From positions 1 through 21,962 of the forward strand of contig CANESN010000001.1 of NCBI GenBank assembly GCA_947441105.1: DNA of 21,962 nt. Reading direction: 5' to 3'. Source of the stretch: Micrococcales bacterium. GTDB lineage: Bacteria > Actinomycetota > Actinomycetes > Actinomycetales > Microbacteriaceae. Shown here piece after piece: positions 15,576 to 21,962 of the stretch. Within the stretch, counting starts at the first letter, position 1. Every line of letters begins with the position of its first letter. The notes under the pieces are model-generated. The model had not been told where the DNA came from, did no database searches, and saw only the letters and a program-made list of their open reading frames with translations. Both the position numbers and the translations under genes were made by a program.

Positions 15576-16726
15576 GCGTGACCTTTGCCAAGGGCTTCGC
15601 CGCCAGCGGCGTGGCCTGCGGGCTCAAGAACTCGGGCAATAAAGATCTCGCAGTAGTTGTAAACCAGGGGCCGCTGCAGTTGGCAGGTGCTGTTTTTACA
15701 ACTAACCGCTGTCAGGCGAATCCAATCCTTTGGTCCAAAGAGGTCATCAAGGATCAGAAAGTTTCGGCAATCGTCCTCAACTCCGGCGGTGCCAATTGCT
15801 ACACCGGACCGCAAGGTTTTCAAACCACTCATGCCACAGCGGAAGCTCTTGCTAATCACCTAGAGGTTTCATCTTCGGATGTATTGGTCTGCTCGACTGG
15901 CCTAATTGGCGAGCAGTTGGATCGCGAGAAGCTTTTGCAGGGCGTGAAGAGTGCGGTTGACACCTTGTCTCACGATGGTGGCGTTTTTGCAAGCGAAGCC
16001 ATCATGACCACCGACTCGGTTGCCAAGCGCGCCGAAGCTGAATCATCCAACGGCTGGAGAATCGGCGGTATGGCCAAAGGCGCAGGAATGCTTGCTCCGG
16101 GGCTTGCAACCATGCTGGTGGTAATCACAACGGATGCGGTAATTGACTCAGCAGAGTTGGATTTGGCCCTAAGGTCCGCAACCCGGGTCTCTTTTGATCG
16201 CTTAGATTCCGATGGCTGCATGTCTACCAATGACCAGGTGACCTTGATGGCATCTGGTGCTTCGGGGATAACGGCTAAGGTCGATGAATTTCAAGAGCTT
16301 CTCACTCAGGTTTGCAAAGAGCTGGCGTTGAAGTTACTTGATGATGCAGAAGGTGCATCCCACAGCATCCACATCACAGTTGAGGGTGCAGCAAGTGAGG
16401 ACGATGCCGTAGAGGTAGCCAGGTCGGTAGCTCGCAACAATTTGTTCAAGGCGGCAATCTATGGCAACGATCCAAACTGGGGCAGAATCCTTGCCGCGGT
16501 TGGAACCACTAAGGCCGAATTTGACCCATACAACATCGATGTTGCCATCAATGGTGTGATTATCTCCAGCAATGGTCAACCAGCAGGGGATAGAGGTTTG
16601 ATTGACCTTACGCCTCGCAAGGTAGAGATCAACATCAACCTAAATGTCGGTGTTGATTTCGCAACAGTGGTGACCAATGATTTGACACACAAATACGTCG
16701 AAGAGAACAGCGCATACTCCAGCTAA
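15572..16726 (+). CDS. argJ: Bifunctional glutamate N-acetyltransferase / amino-acid acetyltransferase ArgJ
   Basis: ArgJ moves the acetyl group from N-acetylornithine to glutamate, recycling it; bifunctional forms can also use acetyl-CoA. The 384-aa precursor cuts itself before a conserved threonine, here Thr180 in [13 protein letters not shown], giving alpha and beta chains. Other marks are [32 protein letters not shown], and the C-terminal [13 protein letters not shown]. The start is GTG, overlapping the argC stop by 4 nt. Whether it is mono- or bifunctional cannot be read safely; no argA is seen nearby. Confidence 0.96.
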   Translation: MSVTFAKGFAASGVACGLKNSGNKDLAVVVNQGPLQLAGAVFTTNRCQANPILWSKEVIKDQKVSAIVLNSGGANCYTGPQGFQTTHATAEALANHLEVSSSDVLVCSTGLIGEQLDREKLLQGVKSAVDTLSHDGGVFASEAIMTTDSVAKRAEAESSNGWRIGGMAKGAGMLAPGLATMLVVITTDAVIDSAELDLALRSATRVSFDRLDSDGCMSTNDQVTLMASGASGITAKVDEFQELLTQVCKELALKLLDDAEGASHSIHITVEGAASEDDAVEVARSVARNNLFKAAIYGNDPNWGRILAAVGTTKAEFDPYNIDVAINGVIISSNGQPAGDRGLIDLTPRKVEININLNVGVDFATVVTNDLTHKYVEENSAYSS

Positions 16727-17613
16727 TGATTCCTGCCAACCCAGACCAAGCTCTCGCCCGCATCAAGGCCGAGACTCTTATCGAGTCTCTGGATTGGTTG
16801 CGCGAGTTTCACGGGCGAATTGTGGTTGTGAAGTTTGGTGGTAACGCGATGGTCGATGAGGCATTGCAGACCGCATTCGCGCAGGACATGGCGTATTTGA
16901 GATTTGTCGGTATCAAGCCAGTGGTAGTGCACGGTGGCGGACCTCAAATCACCGCTCGGCTTGCGGAACTTGGAATTCAAAGCGAATTTAAGCACGGCTT
17001 TAGGTATACCGACGAACAGACCATCAGTGTGGTTCGAGATGTGCTGCGGAACCAGGTCAGCAAACAGCTCGCAGAACTTATCGAGGCATCTGGAGCCCAG
17101 ACCGCGGTGCTTTCCGGTGAAGATGACAATCTCTTCAGGGCCGAGAAGGTAACTGCTTCGACACCAGAGGGTGAAGTAGACCTGGGCCTTGTAGGTGAAG
17201 TCCGCACGGTAAACCCAAGAAGCGTGCTGCAGGCCATCGACGCCGGCAAAATACCGGTTATCTCAACCGTCGCACCAACGGTTTATGGCGAGCTACTAAA
17301 TGTGAACGCAGACTTGGCTGCCTCGTCCTTGGCTGTAGCGCTGGGCGCAGAGAAACTCATGGTTCTCACCGACGTTCCTGGGCTCTATGCCAACTGGCCA
17401 AACTTGGACTCACTGGTATCTGAGATCACGGTTTCGGAATTGCGGGAGCTTATTCCAGCATTGGAATCTGGCATGATTCCAAAGATGCAGGCTTGTCTTG
17501 AGGCGGTAGAGGGTGGTGTGCCAAAAGCACACATTATTGATGGCCGGCAACCACACAGCATTCTGCTTGAGATCTTTACTGAGTCCGGTGTCGGCACTCA
17601 GGTAACTAACTAA
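16726..17613 (+). CDS. argB: Acetylglutamate kinase
   Basis: ArgB phosphorylates N-acetylglutamate and is the usual arginine-feedback point of the pathway. The 295-aa amino-acid kinase has Lys36 in [10 protein letters not shown], the glycine loop [10 protein letters not shown] (about 66-75), [12 protein letters not shown], and the ATP-site segment [12 protein letters not shown]. The extended N-terminal helix ([18 protein letters not shown]) is the kind found in arginine-inhibited hexameric kinases, which suggests feedback control; this is inference. The ATG overlaps the argJ stop by one base. In most Actinobacteria argD follows at once; here argF does. Confidence 0.96.
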   Translation: MIPANPDQALARIKAETLIESLDWLREFHGRIVVVKFGGNAMVDEALQTAFAQDMAYLRFVGIKPVVVHGGGPQITARLAELGIQSEFKHGFRYTDEQTISVVRDVLRNQVSKQLAELIEASGAQTAVLSGEDDNLFRAEKVTASTPEGEVDLGLVGEVRTVNPRSVLQAIDAGKIPVISTVAPTVYGELLNVNADLAASSLAVALGAEKLMVLTDVPGLYANWPNLDSLVSEITVSELRELIPALESGMIPKMQACLEAVEGGVPKAHIIDGRQPHSILLEIFTESGVGTQVTN

Positions 17614-17621
17614 GGACTGAC

Positions 17622-18545
17622 GTGACTAGACACTTTCTAAAAGATGATGACCTGACACCAAAAGAGCAGGCTGAGATTCTCGAGCTTGCCTTGGAACTAA
17701 AAGCCAATCGTTTTGCACACAAGCCATTTGCCGGTCCTCAGACCGTGGCAGTTATTTTTGATAAGACTTCAACTCGAACCCGAGTCTCGTTCGCCACCGG
17801 CATCGCAGACCTCGGGGGAGTGCCGCTCATTATTGATAGCGGATCCTCGCAGCTTGGCAAAAAGGAGTCGGTAGCAGACACCGCTCGAGTTTTGGATCGT
17901 CAGGTAGCGCAGATTATTTGGCGCACCTATGCCCAATCAGGGCTTGAAGAAATGGCAGCAAACTCCAAAGTTCCTGTCATCAATTCGCTTTCCGATGACT
18001 GGCACCCTTGCCAGCTGCTGGCAGACCTGCTGACAGTTAGGGAAGAGTTTGGAAAGACCCAAGGTCTCAAGCTTGCATACATTGGTGATGCTGCTAACAA
18101 CATGGGTAACAGCTATCTGGTGGCTTGTGCGCTAGCCGGCATGAGCGTTTCGATTGGCGCTCCAGCCGGCTTCCAGCCGGCCCCAGAGGTAGTAGCTAGG
18201 GCTCAGGCGATAGCCCAGCAGTTCGGTCAGCAGATCGAAGTCTTTGAAGATCCAGCTCTGGCTGTTGCAGGAGCAGATGTAGTTACTACCGACACCTGGG
18301 TTTCAATGGGCATGGAGGACGAGAAGGAAAAGCGTGTGAAGCTATTTGCGGGCTACACGGTTGACGCAGCTCTTATGGCAAAGGCCAACCCAAGTGCAAT
18401 CTTCCTGCACTGCCTGCCCGCCTATCGCGGCTACGAAGTAGCTGCTGAGGTGCTTGATGGTCCGCAGTCTCGAATCTGGGATGAAGCGGAGAATCGTTTG
18501 CATGCGCAGAAGGCGCTAATGCTTTGGCTCTCAAGGCAAAACTAG
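17622..18545 (+). CDS. argF: Ornithine carbamoyltransferase
   Basis: ArgF joins ornithine and carbamoyl phosphate to make citrulline. The 307-aa protein has the carbamoyl-phosphate motif STRTR (50-54), HPCQ (128-131), the ornithine loop with TDTWVSMG (223-230), and Cys264 in [13 protein letters not shown]. The SMG loop and HCLPA favour ornithine carbamoyltransferase over aspartate or succinylornithine versions. The start is GTG with AAGGA 5 nt upstream, 8 nt after the argB stop. A GCCGGCTTCCAGCCGGC segment near 18165-18182 is coding sequence. argR and argG, often found between argF and argH, are missing. Confidence 0.96.
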   Translation: MTRHFLKDDDLTPKEQAEILELALELKANRFAHKPFAGPQTVAVIFDKTSTRTRVSFATGIADLGGVPLIIDSGSSQLGKKESVADTARVLDRQVAQIIWRTYAQSGLEEMAANSKVPVINSLSDDWHPCQLLADLLTVREEFGKTQGLKLAYIGDAANNMGNSYLVACALAGMSVSIGAPAGFQPAPEVVARAQAIAQQFGQQIEVFEDPALAVAGADVVTTDTWVSMGMEDEKEKRVKLFAGYTVDAALMAKANPSAIFLHCLPAYRGYEVAAEVLDGPQSRIWDEAENRLHAQKALMLWLSRQN

Positions 18546-18548
18546 ACT
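18543..18548 (+). promoter_or_regulatory. Candidate internal promoter for argH (-10 box TAGACT overlapping the argF stop)
   Basis: TAGACT begins with the TAG stop codon of argF. Initiation about 7 nt downstream would give a leader of roughly 20 nt before the argH ATG at 18576, containing its AAGAGGAC ribosome binding site. A TTGGCT at 18524-18529 is a possible -35 but its 13-bp spacing is too short for a normal promoter. It may raise argH-tyrS expression independently of pheST-argCJBF; weak evidence. Confidence 0.3.
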
Positions 18549-18575
18549 TAGCAGGATAAAGAAGTAAGAGGACAG

Positions 18576-19973
18576 ATGGCACAGAGCAATGACTCACTTT
18601 GGGGCGGACGGTTCGCGTCTGGCCCAAATGATGCGCTGGCTGCACTTTCTCGATCCACGCACTTCGATTTTCGACTAGCTCCGTATGACCTGCGTGGAAC
18701 TAGTGCTCACATCAAAGCCCTTCACAAAGCCGGCTATCTTTCCAGTTCCGAATTGGCGGTCCTTGAGGGCGCAATCGCTCAGTTGTTGGAAAAAGTTTTG
18801 GCCGGAAGCTTTGGACCGTTGCCGCAGGAGGAAGATGTTCACGCAGCTTTAGAGCGCGGGCTCATCGAAATTGCAGGCAGCGATATTGCCGGCAAGATTC
18901 GCGCTTGTCGCTCACGCAATGATCAGATTGCCACTTTGATTCGTACATTTTTGCTGGATGCCGCCTCAGAGCTTGAAAAGCAACTGCACAGTTATCTGGC
19001 AGCGCTGGTAGCCCAAGCCACCAAGCACCGCGGTGTTGCAATGCCTGGCCGGACTCACTTTCAGCACGCCCAGCCGGTGCTGCTTTCTCACCACCTGCTA
19101 GCCCATGCCTGGCCGATGGTTAGAAACTTGGAGCGCTTAGAAAATTGGCGTGAGCGGGCAAACCTGTCGCCCTACGGTTCTGGTGCACTGGCCGGTAACA
19201 CGCTCGGGCTTGATGCAAATCTGGTTGCAAAAGAACTTGGTTTTGCCGGGGTTACTCAGAACAGCATGGATGCCACCGCCTCCAGAGACGTGGTCGCAGA
19301 ATTTAGCTTTATCGCAACCATGATTGCGGTTGATCTATCGAGGTTCGCCGAGGAGATTATTGCTTGGTCGACTTTTGAATTCGGGTATGTCACATTGGAT
19401 GATGCTTTCTCAACTGGATCCTCGATCATGCCGCAGAAAAAGAACCCTGACATTGCCGAGCTTGCCAGAGGCAAGGCCGGAAGACTGATTGGTAATCACA
19501 CTGGACTACTTGCAACCCTGAAGGGATTGCCGCTGAGCTACAACCGTGATTTGCAGGAAGACAAAGAACCGGTATTTGATTCGGTGGACAACCTGCTTCT
19601 GGTTTTGCCGGCATTCTCCGGGATGGTTGCAACCCTGAGCTTCAATACCGAACTGCTGGAGTCACTTGCGCCAATGGGTTACTCACTTGCCACTGATGTA
19701 GCGGAGTGGTTAGTCAAACAAGGTGTGCCGTTTAGAGACGCTCACGAAATCACAGGTGAGCTTGTGAAGTTTTGCGAGCAGCACGACCTGCAGCTTCAAG
19801 AGCCAACCGATGCCCAGTTGGCGGCCATCTCCAACCACCTCACACCGGAGGTTCGTGAGGTAATCGACGTTCAGATCGCTATCTCAGCTAGAAGCACAGC
19901 GGGAGGAACCTCGCTATCCGAGGTGGACAAGCAGCTTGGAACTTTGAATAAATTGCTAGCGGGGGAGAAGTAA
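18576..19973 (+). CDS. argH: Argininosuccinate lyase
   Basis: ArgH splits argininosuccinate into arginine and fumarate, the last step of the pathway. The 465-aa member of the fumarase/aspartase superfamily shows GKIRACRSRNDQIAT (106-120), GRTHFQHAQP with His161, and the signature GSSIMPQKKN at 281-290 with catalytic Ser283. The opening LWGGRFASGP is also characteristic. A ribosome binding site (AAGAGGAC) precedes the ATG. Its substrate is made by ArgG, which is not in the window. It ends directly against the TTG start of tyrS. Confidence 0.97.
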   Translation: MAQSNDSLWGGRFASGPNDALAALSRSTHFDFRLAPYDLRGTSAHIKALHKAGYLSSSELAVLEGAIAQLLEKVLAGSFGPLPQEEDVHAALERGLIEIAGSDIAGKIRACRSRNDQIATLIRTFLLDAASELEKQLHSYLAALVAQATKHRGVAMPGRTHFQHAQPVLLSHHLLAHAWPMVRNLERLENWRERANLSPYGSGALAGNTLGLDANLVAKELGFAGVTQNSMDATASRDVVAEFSFIATMIAVDLSRFAEEIIAWSTFEFGYVTLDDAFSTGSSIMPQKKNPDIAELARGKAGRLIGNHTGLLATLKGLPLSYNRDLQEDKEPVFDSVDNLLLVLPAFSGMVATLSFNTELLESLAPMGYSLATDVAEWLVKQGVPFRDAHEITGELVKFCEQHDLQLQEPTDAQLAAISNHLTPEVREVIDVQIAISARSTAGGTSLSEVDKQLGTLNKLLAGEK

Positions 19974-21269
19974 TTGGCCAGCGCAGAAACTATGAATAGA
20001 CAGCACAATGACGCATCCTTTAGCCACATTCTGGATGAGCTGAAGTGGCGCGGGCTGGTAGCGCTGTCGACTGACGAGGAAGCCTTACGTAAAGAGCTCT
20101 CGGAAAACTCGATCACCTACTACTGCGGCTTTGACCCAACTGCCCCTAGCTTGCACCTAGGAAACCTGGTCCAGCTTTTGACTATGCGTCGGCTGCAGCT
20201 GGCCGGTCATAACCCGCTGGCACTTGTGGGTGGAGCAACCGGATTGATCGGTGACCCAAAGCCAAATGCCGAGCGCACGCTAAATGACAAGGCAACGGTT
20301 TCTGACTGGGTCAGCCGCTTGGCTTCTCAGACCGAACGTTTTTTGGATTACCAAGGGCCTAACGCAGCTCGGCTGGTGAATAACCTGGACTGGACCCAGA
20401 ACTACAGCGCGCTTGATTTCCTGAGGGATGTTGGCAAGCACTACCGCGTCGGCAAGATGCTCGCAAAAGATGCTGTGTCGGCTCGACTGAATTCGGACAG
20501 TGGTATCAGCTACACAGAGTTCAGCTACCAGATTCTGCAGGGACTGGATTTCTTAGAGCTAAACCGTCGCTACAACTGCGTGCTCCAGACCGGCGGCAGT
20601 GACCAGTGGGGAAACCTAACCTCGGGCACCGATTTGATTCACCGCGTTGAAGGATCTTCAGTTCACCTCATCGCCACTCCGTTGATTACCAATTCCGACG
20701 GCAAGAAGTTTGGAAAGAGCGAAGGCAACGCGATTTGGCTGGATGTCGAACTCACTAGCCCTTATGCGATGTATCAGTTCTGGCTAAACACCGATGACGC
20801 AGACGTTATTGATCGACTCAAGGTATTCACCTTCCTTACCCGCGCAGAGATTGAGCAGTATCAGCAGATGGTTGAGGCCGAGCCATTCAAGCGCGAAGCT
20901 CAACGTCGCCTAGCGCTTGAGGTTACTGAGCTTGTTCACTCGCATGCAGAGGCCATTGCGGCCCAGGATGCAGCCATGGCACTATTTGGCGCGGGAGATA
21001 TTCGGTCACTTGATGCTAAGACTTTGCGTTCAGCGCTCAATGAGCTGCCAAATGCCGAGGTTTCCAAGGGTTCCTTGGTAGTTGATGCTCTGTTGGCTAC
21101 TGGGCTGTGTGAGTCCAAGTCAGACGCGCGCAGAGCTATCGAACAAGGTGGAGTCTCGGTCAATAAAACCAAGATCGATAGCGAATCTGCGGCTTTAGAT
21201 GATGTTTTGCCGGGAAATCAGGCTGTTTTGGCTCGCGGAAAGAAGTCGCTCGCCGGGCTTTTCTTCTAA
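19974..21269 (+). CDS. tyrS: Tyrosine-tRNA ligase
   Basis: TyrRS is a class I synthetase that charges tRNA-Tyr. The 431-aa protein has the HIGH-type motif HLGN at 61-64, tyrosine-pocket segments YYCGFDPTAPSLHLG and QILQGLDFL, QTGGSDQWGNLTSG, the KMSKS-type loop KFGKS at 245-249, and a C-terminal S4 RNA-binding domain (about 365-425). I keep the TTG start at 19974 because GGGGGAG lies 6 nt upstream; the next in-frame ATG (19992) would lose six residues. It follows argH with no gap and is the last gene before the rRNA operon. No convincing terminator follows it. Confidence 0.96.
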   Translation: MASAETMNRQHNDASFSHILDELKWRGLVALSTDEEALRKELSENSITYYCGFDPTAPSLHLGNLVQLLTMRRLQLAGHNPLALVGGATGLIGDPKPNAERTLNDKATVSDWVSRLASQTERFLDYQGPNAARLVNNLDWTQNYSALDFLRDVGKHYRVGKMLAKDAVSARLNSDSGISYTEFSYQILQGLDFLELNRRYNCVLQTGGSDQWGNLTSGTDLIHRVEGSSVHLIATPLITNSDGKKFGKSEGNAIWLDVELTSPYAMYQFWLNTDDADVIDRLKVFTFLTRAEIEQYQQMVEAEPFKREAQRRLALEVTELVHSHAEAIAAQDAAMALFGAGDIRSLDAKTLRSALNELPNAEVSKGSLVVDALLATGLCESKSDARRAIEQGGVSVNKTKIDSESAALDDVLPGNQAVLARGKKSLAGLFF

Positions 21270-21303
21270 TTTGAAGACTCAACACGCCGTTTCTGCCCTC
21301 GAT

Positions 21304-21333
21304 TTGACAGCTTTACCAAATCGTGACTAAGCT
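21304..21333 (+). promoter_or_regulatory. rRNA operon promoter P1
   Basis: A perfect TTGACA (21304-21309) and TAAGCT (21328-21333) are separated by 18 bp. It lies 35 bp after the tyrS stop and points toward 16S. Its transcript would have a leader of about 420 nt. This is hexamer evidence only. Confidence 0.65.
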
Positions 21334-21475
21334 CTACGAGTTGTCCAAAGTTTGGCAAGATCCGATTGAGATCGCCGGCTCAAGTTTCAACAGTCTTAGT
21401 CCAAAAACTAGCCCTTGTGGCTTGCAATTTTTGCGTCTAAGATTTAGGTCTCCCGCTGAGATAACTGGTGGAAAT

Positions 21476-21491
21476 TCCTCGGAAACGAGGA
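21476..21491 (+). other. Hairpin with GAAA tetraloop just upstream of rRNA promoter P2
   Basis: TCCTCG (21476-21481) pairs with CGAGGA (21486-21491) around GAAA, a GNRA tetraloop. It ends one base before the P2 -35 box. In a P1 transcript it would form a stable RNA hairpin; in DNA it sits where a regulator could bind. No T-run follows, so it is not an intrinsic terminator. The role is unknown. Confidence 0.5.
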
Positions 21492-21492
21492 G

Positions 21493-21520
21493 TTGACATG
21501 GGGTGTCAAATCGGTAGACT
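21493..21520 (+). promoter_or_regulatory. rRNA operon promoter P2
   Basis: TTGACA (21493-21498) and TAGACT (21515-21520) are separated by 16 bp. TAGACT is the same -10 hexamer as in the mycobacterial rrn promoter. The -35 box is one arm of the inverted repeat TTGACA-N5-TGTCAA (21493-21509). Transcripts would start near 21527 and carry the boxA element. Confidence 0.72.
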
Positions 21521-21572
21521 TGAAAAGTTGCTCTGGAGTTGACCCGCGAGGGAAAGCCAGATGCATCCGATC

Positions 21573-21588
21573 TTTGAGAACTCAACAG
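21573..21588 (+). promoter_or_regulatory. boxA-like antitermination element in the rRNA leader
   Basis: TTTGAGAACTCAACAG closely matches the leader segment found before 16S (and often before 23S) in Actinobacteria, e.g. TTTGAGAACTCAATAG in M. tuberculosis. It is believed to load the Nus-factor antitermination complex and/or take part in processing. It lies about 50 nt downstream of the P2 start. Confidence 0.75.
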
Positions 21589-21709
21589 CGTGCACAATGT
21601 CGATGCCAAAAACCTCGGCTGGAACTTCGGTTCTGGCAGAGATTCCTTTTGGATAAAGATACAAAACATGAATTGTCAGTTGACAGTTCGAAAGCCAAAT
21701 CAAATTGAT

Positions 21710-21728
21710 CACCCCTTTTTCCGGGGTG
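21710..21728 (+). other. Hairpin in the rRNA leader
   Basis: CACCCC (21710-21715) pairs with GGGGTG (21723-21728) around TTTTTCC. The T-run is in the loop, so this is not a terminator. It is probably part of the leader fold or a processing signal near the 16S 5' end. Confidence 0.4.
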
Positions 21729-21740
21729 TTCGTAGAAGCT

Positions 21741-21756
21741 TGCCTACTTGTAGGCA
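21741..21756 (+). other. Hairpin immediately before mature 16S rRNA
   Basis: TGCCTA (21741-21746) pairs with TAGGCA (21751-21756) around the loop CTTG, ending 8 nt before the expected mature 5' end. It may guide RNase processing. The usual long-range pairing with the sequence after 16S cannot be tested in this window. Confidence 0.45.
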
Positions 21757-21764
21757 GAATGATT

Positions 21765-21962
21765 TTTACGGAGAGTTTGATCCTGGCTCAGGACGAACGC
21801 TGGCGGCGTGCTTAACACATGCAAGTCGAACGATGAAGCTGGAGCTTGCTCCGGCGGATTAGTGGCGAACGGGTGAGTAACACGTGAGCAATCTGCCCTT
21901 GACTCTGGGATAACTGCGGGAAACTGTAGCTAATACCGGATATTTTCCTTGGTGGGCATCCA
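21765..21962 (+). rRNA. rrs: 16S ribosomal RNA, 5' end (continues past the window)
   Basis: The first ~198 nt of 16S rRNA are present. GAGTTTGATCCTGGCTCAG starts at 21773, followed by GACGAACGCTGGCGGCGTGC, TAACACATGCAAGTCGAACG and GTGGCGAACGGGTGAGTAAC. The start was set by aligning GAGTTTGATC with E. coli position 9. The V1 loop (GATGAAGCTGGAGCTTGCTC) and the CCCTTGACTCTGGGATAA segment are of the Microbacteriaceae type. The genus cannot be fixed from this length without a database. Confidence 0.97.

Larger units (their letters stand above)
21270..21764 (+). promoter_or_regulatory. rRNA operon promoter and leader region (495 bp, no protein gene)
   Basis: The stretch between tyrS and 16S rRNA holds no credible coding sequence. 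It contains two good promoters (21304-21333 and 21493-21520), a boxA-like antitermination element (21573-21588), a GNRA-type hairpin (21476-21491) and two hairpins just before the mature 16S end (21710-21728 and 21741-21756). Open frames crossing it on either strand run into the rRNA leader or 16S and match no known family. Confidence 0.85.

Noticed and set aside
18164..18182. GCCGGC-rich repeat within argF
   Set aside because: It encodes [14 protein letters not shown] residues in a normal variable loop, and no T-run or other structure accompanies it.
21334..21669. 111-codon minus-strand open frame in the tyrS-16S gap
   Set aside because: It lies antisense to the rRNA promoter P2 and the boxA leader; no ribosome binding site or recognisable domain.
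21710..21728. CACCCC...GGGGTG hairpin as an intrinsic terminator before 16S
   Set aside because: The T-run is in the loop, not after the stem; termination here would stop rRNA synthesis.
21590..21862. 90-codon plus-strand open frame running into 16S rRNA
   Set aside because: It crosses the mature 16S 5' end, so it is not a protein gene.
1..21962. CRISPR arrays, tRNA genes, insertion sequences, prophage or toxin-antitoxin genes
   Set aside because: No direct-repeat array, tRNA-like cloverleaf, transposase or terminal inverted repeats were seen; all genes look like core chromosomal genes with uniform composition.

Overview
The window reads as one contiguous, gene-dense stretch of an actinobacterial chromosome. 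The gene order miaA-dapF-hflX-lexA-LysM-his-infC-rpmI-rplT-pheST-arg-tyrS, PriA in place of a plain HisA, the DUF1844 and SseB genes, and the 16S rRNA 5' end all point to Actinomycetota. The family is most likely Microbacteriaceae. GC content looks moderate (about 50-55% by eye, not computed), and the genes are packed with 0-30 nt gaps or overlaps, which would suit a small-genome freshwater member (Luna-type). The family assignment is inference from the 16S start and synteny; no database was searched.

Layout. Positions 1-1534: 3' part of miaA overlapping dapF. Positions 1524-3599: an RsmC-like methyltransferase (minus) divergent from the GTPase gene hflX (plus) across only 36 bp. Positions 3586-4700: lexA (minus) divergent from a small membrane-anchored LysM gene, with LexA boxes over both promoters, forming a compact SOS/cell-division module. 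Positions 4711-8524: hisC-hisB-hisH-priA-sseB on the plus strand, closed by a hairpin that lies in the 3' end of a convergent DUF1844 gene. Positions 9021-11013: infC-rpmI-rplT plus an SpoU/TrmH-type rRNA methyltransferase; infC apparently starts at an ATC codon, and a strong intrinsic-terminator signature lies inside the methyltransferase coding sequence. Positions 11011-21269: pheS-pheT-argC-argJ-argB-argF-argH-tyrS, all plus strand. Positions 21270-21764: rRNA operon promoter and leader region with two good promoters, a boxA-like element and several hairpins. Positions 21765 to the end: 5' end of 16S rRNA.

How the parts work together. LexA controls its own promoter and the LysM gene, so DNA damage should briefly produce a small division-blocking wall/membrane protein, as with YneA or Rv2719c. 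The his and arg blocks each hold part of a biosynthetic pathway: no hisD/hisF/hisG/hisI and no argD/argG/argR are visible here. The translation block (IF3, L35, L20, PheRS, TyrRS, rRNA) surrounds the arginine genes, and there is no room for an arginine-specific promoter in front of argC.

No wholly novel system is evident. The most interesting points are regulatory: the intragenic terminator in the TrmH gene, the ATC start of infC, several leaderless promoters with a fixed 6-nt offset, -10 boxes built from the preceding gene's stop codon, the paired LexA boxes at lexA, and the inverted repeats around the rRNA promoter.
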